Below are positions 8,182 through 14,080 of a stretch of DNA of 16,380 nt, piece after piece. A program made the translations under genes and the position numbers. Position 1 is the first letter of the stretch. Every line of letters begins with the position of its first letter. Under the pieces are notes generated by a model. It did not search any database. It was not told the origin of the DNA and saw only the letters and a list, made by a program, of their open reading frames with translations. This stretch comes from Methanobacterium sp. (GTDB lineage: Archaea > Methanobacteriota > Methanobacteria > Methanobacteriales > Methanobacteriaceae): the NCBI GenBank assembly GCA_021372715.1, contig JAJFTX010000091.1, positions 1 to 16,380 on the forward strand. The letters run 5' to 3'.

Positions 8182-9387
8182 TTAAAAGGTACGTAATTTT
8201 CCTTCTACCAGCATTTGAGTGATCTGGGAGATGTTTTCCAGCCAGGAATCCATAATACCTTCAACATCAGCACAAACGGAGTTAAGACTGCATTCTTTTT
8301 CAGTAATTATCTGAGCAGTACAGGCTTTGGGCTGATCTATGGGTTTGCCTATTTGGCTTAAAGTCATTATATGGATTTGTTGTACGCCTTCTACTTTTTC
8401 AGTGATCTCTTTAGCCATTTCATTTGATAAAAGATTGTATATTTTACCCACGTGATTTATGGGATTTTTACCAGAGGTAGCTTCCATGGACATGGGCCGA
8501 TTAGGGGTTATAAGTCCATTAGCTCGATTACCTCTTCCAACTGAACCGTCATCACCCATTTCCGCTGAAGTACCGGTCACTGTCAAATAAACAGAGGGAT
8601 TATCCTTATCAAAACTATCAGCAGTATTAATAAAGGCTTCTATTTCTCTATCAGTAAATTTAGCAGCTAGATCAAGCACTTTACCTTTTACTTCATCTCT
8701 TACACTAATATAATGGTCTAGATCATCGGTGTATTGTGAAATCATGGCAATTGCAATGGTTAAAGTGATTTTATCGTCATCTCGTAGTCCCATGACTTTT
8801 ATATCTTCCCCGATTTCTGGATATTTCTTTTTAAAATCACGAGAGTTTAACAGATGTTCCGTTTCCATGACGATTTTTTCTGTCTCTGAAAAGGGAGCAT
8901 AACCTACTCCAAATGAAGTATCATTTGAGGAGGGTACTGAGTCTTTTCTACCGAAAACATGCACCAGATCTCCAGATCCATGCCCGATCTTACATTCCAC
9001 CACGGTACTGGTTTCCACATCCAGATTTAAAATATTTTCCTTCAAATATTCCTTAGCAGCGGTTATGGCTATCCTATCAACACCTATTTTGGTCCCATCG
9101 ATCTCTGAAATACCCCTCCCAGTTAGTAATATGTCCATGGGTTTGATTATTTCTCCCCCACCAAAAACAGGGAATGATTCACCGGCGGTTATTTGTACTT
9201 CATCAGTATTATGGTGTAATACGCCCCCAAATTTTTCGATGTAAGTTTCACTAAGAGCACGGCTCACAGATTCAGCTATACCATCGCTTATACTATCAGG
9301 GTGTCCAATACCCTTTCTTTCCACGATTTCAATTTCCTGTTTTTCTATTGGCTTTTGTATAAGCTCTTCTACTATGATGTTTCTCAT
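8182..9387 (-). CDS. mat: S-adenosylmethionine synthetase, archaeal type
   Basis: This 401-residue enzyme makes S-adenosylmethionine from methionine and ATP. It belongs to the archaeal methionine adenosyltransferase family (COG1812), whose sequence is very different from bacterial MetK. Characteristic segments are KGIGHPDSISDGIAE (25-39), GDLVHVFGRKDS (139-150), DTSFGVGYAPFSETE (156-170), LTVTGTSAEMGDDGSVGRGNR (268-288, mid-protein) and ANGLITPNRPMSMEATSGKN (289-308). The length is standard for the family. The ATG is set by GGAGG (9396-9400) eight bases upstream; a nearer upstream ATG at 9392 is out of frame. The gene is divergent from the DUF192 gene, has its own promoter-like region, and ends in a U-tract. 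It feeds SAM to tRNA and cofactor methylation and radical-SAM enzymes needed for methanogenic cofactors. Confidence 0.97.
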   Translation of the reverse strand: MRNIIVEELIQKPIEKQEIEIVERKGIGHPDSISDGIAESVSRALSETYIEKFGGVLHHNTDEVQITAGESFPVFGGGEIIKPMDILLTGRGISEIDGTKIGVDRIAITAAKEYLKENILNLDVETSTVVECKIGHGSGDLVHVFGRKDSVPSSNDTSFGVGYAPFSETEKIVMETEHLLNSRDFKKKYPEIGEDIKVMGLRDDDKITLTIAIAMISQYTDDLDHYISVRDEVKGKVLDLAAKFTDREIEAFINTADSFDKDNPSVYLTVTGTSAEMGDDGSVGRGNRANGLITPNRPMSMEATSGKNPINHVGKIYNLLSNEMAKEITEKVEGVQQIHIMTLSQIGKPIDQPKACTAQIITEKECSLNSVCADVEGIMDSWLENISQITQMLVEGKLRTF

Positions 9388-9433
9388 AACATTAACCTCC
9401 TAATTGAAAAAATAATAATTATCTTAACTTGAA

Positions 9434-9460
9434 TATCCTTGGGATAACATATTTTTATAA
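9434..9460 (-). promoter_or_regulatory. Candidate SAM synthetase promoter with adjoining inverted repeat
   Basis: On the minus strand TTATAAAAATAT (9449-9460) is a TATA-box candidate, with a start expected near 9430 and a leader of about 43 bases. Between box and start lies a small perfect inverted repeat, TATCC-ttg-GGATA (9434-9446), which could be an operator. Both calls are from sequence pattern only. Confidence 0.4.
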
Positions 9461-9554
9461 TAGTTGTTCATCTTTATGCCCTTTAACATTTATGATATAA
9501 AAATGATTGTATAAATTGTTTCATTTAGTATTAAATCATTCATTATAATAAAGA

Positions 9555-9571
9555 TTTAAACTTATAAATAG
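9555..9571 (+). promoter_or_regulatory. Candidate DUF192 gene promoter
   Basis: TTTAAACTTATAAATAG contains a good archaeal TATA box (TTATAAATA, 9562-9570) with an A/T-rich BRE position before it. The transcript would start near 9590-9595. This lies just before the ATG at 9598, or about 35 bases before the better-supported ATG at 9628. Confidence 0.5.
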
Positions 9572-9627
9572 AATTTGAATTAAGAAAACAGAAATAAATG
9601 AACCGATCTAAAATATATGGTGTTTTT

Positions 9628-10011
9628 ATGCCTAATTACTCCAAAGGATTTTTAATAATAAACATAACTAAAAATAACAACCTCGGTTATGCAGACCTGG
9701 CCGATAGTTTCTTATCCAGATTTAAAGGTTTAATGTTAAAAGGTAAAATAGAACGAGGGCTGGTATTAACCATTCCAGAAGGTAGAGGAAGACGTGGCTC
9801 GGGTATTCATATGTTTTTTATGAGAATTCCCCTGGATATCATATTCCTAGATAAGGATAAAAAAGTAGTTGACACAGTATATCTAAAGCCATGGCAAACC
9901 TATAATCCTAAAAAACCCGCAAGATATGTTATTGAATTGGAAAAAGGCATGATTAAATCTTCTAATACTGAAATAGGAGATGAACTTGATTTTACCTGTG
10001 ATCAGGTATAA
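9628..10011 (+). CDS. DUF192 (UPF0127) family protein
   Basis: This small protein of 127 residues from the chosen start carries the DUF192 signature: ADSFLSRFKGLMLKG (25-39), GIHMFFMRIPLDIIFLDKDKKVVD (59-82), and KPARYVIELEKGMIKSS (96-112). The family has a compact beta-barrel fold, and no enzymatic role is established to my knowledge. Many bacterial members have a signal peptide or lipobox; this one has neither and is probably cytoplasmic. An upstream in-frame ATG at 9598 adds ten residues but has no ribosome binding site, whereas GGTG (9619-9622) lies five bases before the ATG at 9628, and the alignment-type N-terminus (LIINITKN) begins there. A near-leaderless message starting at 9598 cannot be excluded. 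It is divergent from the SAM synthetase and followed by the 95-residue gene. Confidence 0.85.
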   Translation: MPNYSKGFLIINITKNNNLGYADLADSFLSRFKGLMLKGKIERGLVLTIPEGRGRRGSGIHMFFMRIPLDIIFLDKDKKVVDTVYLKPWQTYNPKKPARYVIELEKGMIKSSNTEIGDELDFTCDQV

Positions 10012-10056
10012 AATTTGGTAATCATAAAATATTAATAGATATTTTCCTATTCACTT

Positions 10057-10069
10057 AAAATTTATGATA
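10057..10069 (+). promoter_or_regulatory. Candidate promoter for the 95-residue acidic protein gene
   Basis: AAAATTTATGATA has the BRE-like AAAA followed by a TATA-like TTTATGATA. A transcript starting near 10090 would begin with a short leader that includes both hairpins at 10102-10123. Confidence 0.35.
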
Positions 10070-10101
10070 AATAACTAATTTGTAAAAAAACAGATATTAT
10101 C

Positions 10102-10123
10102 CCTACATCGCTGTAGGAGCGAT
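10102..10123 (+). promoter_or_regulatory. Two mutually exclusive hairpins over the ribosome binding site
   Basis: Within 22 bases there are two perfect six-base-pair stems that cannot form together. Hairpin A is CCTACA (10102-10107), loop TCGC, TGTAGG (10112-10117). Hairpin B is ATCGCT (10107-10112), loop GTAGG, AGCGAT (10118-10123). The ribosome binding site AGGAG (10115-10119) lies partly in the stem of A and partly in the loop and stem of B. The start codon is at 10128. The site may act in the RNA as a translation control switch or in the DNA as an operator; which is unknown. Confidence 0.5.
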
Positions 10124-10127
10124 TAAA

Positions 10128-10415
10128 ATGAATAAGCTTCAGGTAAAAATTGTAGAAAACGGATTTTCAGAAGAAAATAATAAATACTACGTTACCTATC
10201 AGGTCAAAAATTTAGATACAGACATCATTAATAAACTAATAAATAGATTGGAAGATCCAGCAGAAATCAGAGGAGATCACCTCTACATAACCATATTCTT
10301 TGAAGAGGAATTCTACCCCTTTAAAAGTGAAGAATCACATAGAAATCCAGAAGATTTCCTGGCCCGGGAAGAACTGGAGATGACAGCCTACTTGATAGAT
10401 CTATTGGAAGATTAA
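10128..10415 (+). CDS. Small acidic protein of unknown function (95 residues)
   Basis: I do not recognise a family. The 95-residue product is acidic (22 Asp/Glu against 10 Lys/Arg), has no cysteine, no signal peptide and no membrane segment, and is likely cytoplasmic. The N-terminal half alternates hydrophobic and polar residues in a beta-like manner (KLQVKIVENG, KYYVTYQVKNL, DHLYITIFFEEEFYPF), and the C-terminal part (PEDFLAREELEMTAYLIDLLED) looks helical, suggesting a small alpha/beta domain. The ATG is supported by AGGAG (10115-10119) eight bases upstream, which is embedded in two alternative hairpins. It is 116 bases after the DUF192 gene, with its own promoter candidate, and is convergent with the SnoaL-like gene. 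The start, length and codon use look like a genuine gene. Confidence 0.8.
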   Translation: MNKLQVKIVENGFSEENNKYYVTYQVKNLDTDIINKLINRLEDPAEIRGDHLYITIFFEEEFYPFKSEESHRNPEDFLAREELEMTAYLIDLLED

Positions 10416-10469
10416 GTGCAGTTTATCAAACAATATGAAAAGTTTAATTTCGTAAACTGAATTATCATA

Positions 10470-10898
10470 TTAAACTGGATAGGATTGACCTTCTCCCTGT
10501 TCATCTGGAACAGAAAAATGCAAATGAGTAATTAGCCATTCATGGTTTCTTTCTTCAAATACCATGCTTAAACGTCCAAACATGGTGATATCGTCTTTTC
10601 CCACCTTCGCGTACATGGACATATGGGCTGATGCCCAGGCAACATTCCCAGAGGAAGACACAGTAATATCTTCAAAATCCACTTGTATTTCATCTGCTTG
10701 GGTCATATCTCGATGGAAACCCTTTTTAAGACCTTCAGGTCCTTTAACCCATTCATCTCTTCCCGCTCCAATAGCCACTAGATCTGGATCCTCTACAAAA
10801 AGATGCATGATGCTTTCCGGGTCCTTATCAGCATAGGCCTGAACATATTTCTTCAAAATTCCATGTATTGCATTTTTAATATCTTTTGTTGCTTCCAT
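10470..10898 (-). CDS. SnoaL/NTF2-like (DUF4440-type) protein
   Basis: This 142-residue protein resembles the NTF2-like superfamily of cone-shaped alpha+beta folds (SnoaL, DUF4440, CaMKII association domain). The pattern is an N-terminal helix ending YVQAYADKDPESIMHLF (18-34), then VAIGAGRDEWVKGPEGLKKGFHRDM (41-65), a strand region VDFEDITVSSSGNVAWASAHM (73-93), and the C-terminal strands FGRLSMVFEERNHEWLITHLHFSVP (107-131). These folds bind small hydrophobic ligands or dimerise; some are enzymes. The start is set by GGTGA (10903-10907) four bases from the ATG. It follows the dmrX-like gene by 43 bases on the same strand, so it probably belongs to the glyA - dmrX operon. The specific role is unknown; a link to pterin or flavin chemistry is suggested only by position. 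Confidence 0.8.
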   Translation of the reverse strand: MEATKDIKNAIHGILKKYVQAYADKDPESIMHLFVEDPDLVAIGAGRDEWVKGPEGLKKGFHRDMTQADEIQVDFEDITVSSSGNVAWASAHMSMYAKVGKDDITMFGRLSMVFEERNHEWLITHLHFSVPDEQGEGQSYPV

Positions 10899-10941
10899 TT
10901 TTTCACCAGATTTTAAATTAATATGGATGAATCTGATTTAT

Positions 10942-11637
10942 TTAAATCACTTTCAATACTTCTGATGGATGGGATAACACTTCAACACCAGGGAATTTGA
11001 AAAGTTTCCGTGTATTTTCTATATCTATATCTCTCATATGGATGGTAATCATTTTACCACCGGTTATGGCATCGAATGGACAGGCTCTTTGACAGGCACC
11101 ACATCCTTTACACTTCAATAGGTTTATCTCCACCCCGGGAGTTATCGCCTGCTGGGGGCAGGCACCTGCAGCTTCACACACTTCACATTTTTGACATAGT
11201 TCCAACTCCAATTTAGAAGGTAAAACAGTTTCTAAATCCCCTGCTTCAAGATCAACCGGAATAATACAAGTTTTAACTTTGCCTTTCCCAGCCTGAGCCA
11301 CAGCGTTGGTTATTAGGGTATCTGCTATTCCATTTACAATTTTTCCAATGGTGTTGGAGGTGGTGGGTGATATAACCAGCAAGTCATATTTACCTAGAGA
11401 AAATCGTCCGGTCATAGGGTAACTGGATTTTTGATCTTTTTCCCTGACTAATTCCTTATAATATCCGCCAGTTAATTTTTTAACTCGATTAAAAAGACCA
11501 TACATTTTAAGTACTTCTTCACCAGCACCTGAGAGATATATGGAAATTTCATGGTCTTTTTCTTTTAATTTCTCCAAGGTTTCTACACTATATTGGAGCA
11601 GATGTCCAGCGCCGGTTATTCCCCATGCGATTTTCAT
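10942..11637 (-). CDS. dmrX: Dihydromethanopterin reductase-type flavoprotein with two [4Fe-4S] motifs (MJ0208/DmrX family)
   Basis: The 231 residues divide into an N-terminal FMN-binding flavoprotein domain (about 1-135; ITGAGH at 7-12, VISPTTSNTIGKIVNGIADTL near 88-108) and a ferredoxin domain with two clusters: Cys148, 151, 154, 160 and Cys176, 179, 182, 186. This is the layout of the archaeoflavoprotein MJ0208 family, to which the DmrX-type dihydromethanopterin reductase of Methanosarcina belongs. The expected role is reduction of dihydromethanopterin to tetrahydromethanopterin, the last step in making the one-carbon carrier, with electrons from ferredoxin. Position supports this: glyA, whose methanogen form uses that carrier, ends 56 bases upstream. 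The first spacing (CxxCxxCxxxxxC) is slightly longer than the classic CxxCxxCxxxC. The ribosome binding site is weak (AGGA, 11648-11651), fitting co-translation in an operon. The electron donor is inferred. Confidence 0.85.
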   Translation of the reverse strand: MKIAWGITGAGHLLQYSVETLEKLKEKDHEISIYLSGAGEEVLKMYGLFNRVKKLTGGYYKELVREKDQKSSYPMTGRFSLGKYDLLVISPTTSNTIGKIVNGIADTLITNAVAQAGKGKVKTCIIPVDLEAGDLETVLPSKLELELCQKCEVCEAAGACPQQAITPGVEINLLKCKGCGACQRACPFDAITGGKMITIHMRDIDIENTRKLFKFPGVEVLSHPSEVLKVI

Positions 11638-11693
11638 ATTAAATACGTCCTTTTTTTATATTAAATTTGGATTATTCAAAAATTTCAGATTAG

Positions 11694-12971
11694 TTAAAAA
11701 TCTTTAAATTCTACATAATCGTAGGCAGGAGTCTCTTCAAAGGAGTAATGGACTTGGGTATATTGGTTCATGAACTCTTTAACCTCATTTTGAATATTTT
11801 TACTATCCATAACCACTTTCTTGATGAATTCAGCTACTTCACTCATTTGTGATTCTTTAAGTCCTCGGCGAGTTATTTCCTGGGTTCCTAATCGAATACC
11901 AGAAGGATCATCAGAACGGTTCACGTTATCCCAGGGTAGCAGGTTTTTGTTAAGTATTATATTATTGGATTGTAAAGTTTTGGCAAATTCACTAGCCCTG
12001 CCCAGTTTCGAAACATCCATAACCACCTGATGGGATTGGGTGAATCCCAGATCTTCACATAATACGAAAAAGCCAAGTTCATGCAGTTCCCGGGCCAGTG
12101 CCTGGGCATTTTTTATAACCTGATCCGCATATTCTGCACCGAATTCCAACATCTCTGCAGTGGATATGCCCAATGCAGCCAGATGATGCAGATGATGATT
12201 ACTTACCACCCCTGGAAATACAGCTTCATCTATATCATGTGCTATTTCCTCTTTACATAAAATAATTCCACCTTGTGGTCCGGGGAATGTTTTATGAGTA
12301 CTTCCCACCAACAGATCAGCACCTTCTCTTAAAGGGTCCTGAAATTTTCCTCCAGCAATAAGCCCTAGAACATGTGCACCGTCGTACATAATCCTCGCAC
12401 CTACTTCATCAGCTGCCTCTCTGGCTTCGCTTATGGGGTGGGGGAATAGGAATAGGCTGCCACCGAAAAGGATAATTTTGGGTTTTTTTTCTAAGATTTC
12501 CTTTTTCATAACATCAGGATCGATGTTCATTCTAGCATCGTTAAAAGGTTGAGGAATAGTTTTTAATCCCCTTATCCCTGCTGCGCTGACATTAGCATGG
12601 CTGATATGGCCACCCATAGGTACATCCAAGGCCATCATAACATCATTATAATCTGAAAGTGCGAAAAAAGATGCTAGATTAGCTACCACACCAGATATGG
12701 GCTGAACATTAGCATGTTCTGCTTTATATAATTTTTTTGAGAGTTCTATAGCCAGATCTTCTATCTGATCGATATAAATACAGCCCTCATATAATCTTTC
12801 ACCAGAAAGGCCTTCTGCATATCTATGGGATAAATCCGTTGCTAAAGCTTCTCTAACTCTTAAACTAGTGATATTTTCACTGGCAATTAAATTTATACTA
12901 TTTTTCATCCATTTATGGTGCTCTTTAGTTATATTTTCTATATCCAGAGCGTATTTTTTATTATTAGACAT
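11694..12971 (-). CDS. glyA: Serine hydroxymethyltransferase
   Basis: This pyridoxal-phosphate enzyme interconverts serine and glycine, passing the hydroxymethyl carbon to a pterin; in methanogens that is thought to be tetrahydromethanopterin instead of folate. The 425-residue sequence has NLIASENITS (27-36), SHRYAEGLSGERLYEG (48-63), the cofactor-stacking and Asp region MYDGAHVLGL (195-204), and the cofactor lysine Lys227 in VGSTHKTFPGPQGG (222-235). The length is normal. The ATG at 12971 has GGAGG (12978-12982) six bases upstream. It is the first gene of a probable three-gene operon with the dmrX-like flavoprotein and the SnoaL-like protein, and has a promoter candidate next to an inverted repeat. 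The pterin specificity follows from the organism type, not from visible residues. Confidence 0.97.
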   Translation of the reverse strand: MSNNKKYALDIENITKEHHKWMKNSINLIASENITSLRVREALATDLSHRYAEGLSGERLYEGCIYIDQIEDLAIELSKKLYKAEHANVQPISGVVANLASFFALSDYNDVMMALDVPMGGHISHANVSAAGIRGLKTIPQPFNDARMNIDPDVMKKEILEKKPKIILFGGSLFLFPHPISEAREAADEVGARIMYDGAHVLGLIAGGKFQDPLREGADLLVGSTHKTFPGPQGGIILCKEEIAHDIDEAVFPGVVSNHHLHHLAALGISTAEMLEFGAEYADQVIKNAQALARELHELGFFVLCEDLGFTQSHQVVMDVSKLGRASEFAKTLQSNNIILNKNLLPWDNVNRSDDPSGIRLGTQEITRRGLKESQMSEVAEFIKKVVMDSKNIQNEVKEFMNQYTQVHYSFEETPAYDYVEFKDF

Positions 12972-13021
12972 TATATTCCTCCGAATAAACGTTAGAGTAT
13001 CAAGAAAATTTATCTTCTATT

Positions 13022-13055
13022 CAATTTTAAATTATAATTAAAATTGTATAAGTAA
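13022..13055 (-). promoter_or_regulatory. Candidate glyA promoter with inverted repeat
   Basis: On the minus strand, TTACTTATACAA (13044-13055) is a TATA-box candidate with a start expected near 13024. Immediately downstream and just touching it is a perfect nine-base inverted repeat: CAATTTTAA (13022-13030) and TTAAAATTG (13038-13046) around a seven-base centre. It could be an operator; in such AT-rich DNA it could also be chance. Confidence 0.35.
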
Positions 13056-13242
13056 GGATAATAATTTATGGTAGTATAATCTTTAAGGTTTTTTTTATCT
13101 GTTAAAAATTTTTAATAATGAGTGATTAATACTATCCTAGATTTGATGATTTTTATTTTCCTTATATCAATTCGTATGAGCTGTAAAATAATCAAATCAA
13201 GTACATCCAACTGTATAAACCAATTATAGGATGCTATAATTT
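13056..13242. other. AT-rich intergenic DNA between the DUF169 gene and glyA
   Basis: This is the remainder of the 283-base space between glyA and the DUF169 stop. It holds runs of A and T and a 14-base palindrome, TTAAAAATTTTTAA (13102-13115), but no open frame with a ribosome binding site, no tRNA-like fold and no repeat that I would call functional. Confidence 0.5.
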
Positions 13243-13254
13243 AAAAAAAATTTG
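13243..13254 (-). terminator. U-tract terminator after the DUF169 gene
   Basis: Starting five bases after the TAA (13255-13257), the minus strand has an uninterrupted run of eight T (complement of 13243-13250) without a strong stem before it. This is a typical simple archaeal terminator. Confidence 0.5.
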
Positions 13255-13947
13255 TTAAATATCTTTGAAGAATGTCTTCGTCATCATCTGAGATAAATTA
13301 GTGACAATACGCTCCAATTCAGTTGCGGGGATGCTTACCATAACTTCATCTGGTTTTATATCCATATGTCTTCTGGAACCAATATCTCCAAATCCATAAG
13401 TAACCTTTCCGGTTAAATATGGTGCTGTAGCCATAGAACTGCATATGGGCCCGGAATCTGCGCCTAATCCATGTGATCCTGAATCATAAGCATTAGCATG
13501 TAAAATCAGCATGGCCTGTTGGGAATTGCATAAGATGAAAATGACATCTGGTTCGAACTCTGCTTTTATTAGGGGTGAAAATAGTACTGCCCTGAATATT
13601 TCTGGCTCAACAGCTAGGTTATTTTTCCAGGATCTCTGCACTGCAGGAATACTCTTATAAACCCCAGCTGGTACCAAGAATGAACCGCTTTGCATGTTTT
13701 TAGGAAATTCTTTAGGATTCTTAAGTCCTGAATATCTTAAACCACCCATGCACTCCTCTTCTTCTTTAGTGGCGTAGAATATGTCCCCCTGCATGGCTTT
13801 GTCAAGTTTAGTGCAGAACCTGGATTTTTCCTGTTCCTTATCAAGATTTCTTGGTTCTTTAACAGACCATTTTATGGCCACAGGTTCCCTTTCTAGTTTC
13901 AGAATTTCTTTTAGTTTTTCTCCTAATTCTTTAAAGGAATTTGACAT
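13255..13947 (-). CDS. DUF169 (COG2043) family protein
   Basis: This 230-residue protein matches the DUF169 family, common in methanogens and other anaerobes and without a proven function. Seen here are EPVAIKW (21-27) near the N-terminus, RFCTKLDKA (43-51), EEECMGGLRYSGL (63-75), SIPAVQRSWKNNL (99-111), and a Gly-rich C-terminal region with GADSGPICSSMATAPYLTG (162-180) and FGDIGSRRHM (186-195). Cys45, Cys66 and Cys169 all sit in these characteristic segments and could bind a metal or cluster, which is inference. There is no signal peptide or membrane segment. The start has AAGGGG (13954-13959) six bases upstream. It lies 131 bases downstream of hdrA on the same strand but between a terminator and its own TATA box, so it is probably a separate transcript. 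Confidence 0.87.
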   Translation of the reverse strand: MSNSFKELGEKLKEILKLEREPVAIKWSVKEPRNLDKEQEKSRFCTKLDKAMQGDIFYATKEEEECMGGLRYSGLKNPKEFPKNMQSGSFLVPAGVYKSIPAVQRSWKNNLAVEPEIFRAVLFSPLIKAEFEPDVIFILCNSQQAMLILHANAYDSGSHGLGADSGPICSSMATAPYLTGKVTYGFGDIGSRRHMDIKPDEVMVSIPATELERIVTNLSQMMTKTFFKDI

Positions 13948-14006
13948 TTTTTTCCCCTTAATTTCAATGATTTGGGTTTTATTTTTTAAAATTAAGAAAA
14001 TCCAAA

Positions 14007-14016
14007 TTATATAATA
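14007..14016 (-). promoter_or_regulatory. Candidate DUF169 gene promoter (TATA box)
   Basis: TATTATATAA on the minus strand is a clear TATA-box candidate. The expected start is near 13986, giving a leader of about 40 bases that includes AAGGGG at 13954-13959. It lies just downstream of the hdrA terminator. Confidence 0.5.
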
Positions 14017-14046
14017 CGAATGAATAAAAAATTATTAATATAGTTT

Positions 14047-14080
14047 AAAAAAAATAATTAAGAAGGGTTATTTAACCCTT
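14047..14080 (-). terminator. Intrinsic terminator of hdrA, overlapping its stop codon
   Basis: AAGGGTTA (complement of 14073-14080) and TAACCCTT (complement of 14063-14070) form a perfect eight-base stem with a tiny loop. It is followed on the minus strand by a T-rich stretch that includes eight T in a row (about 14047-14054). The stem starts inside the TAA stop codon (14079-14081). This resembles a bacterial-style hairpin-plus-U terminator. Confidence 0.7.

Noticed and set aside
9388..9597. A SAM-sensing riboswitch before the SAM synthetase gene
   Set aside because: The leader is short and AT-rich, with only a five-base-pair stem, and none of the conserved core of known SAM riboswitches is visible.
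10419..10471. Interleaved complementary segments (CAGTTTA/TAAACTG and AATATGA/TCATATT) between convergent genes
   Set aside because: Arms are only seven bases, AT-rich and widely spaced; such pairs are expected by chance in this composition, and no T-run supports a terminator.
13102..13115. 14-base palindrome TTAAAAATTTTTAA
   Set aside because: It is a low-complexity A/T run in AT-rich intergenic DNA, with no position or partner that suggests function.
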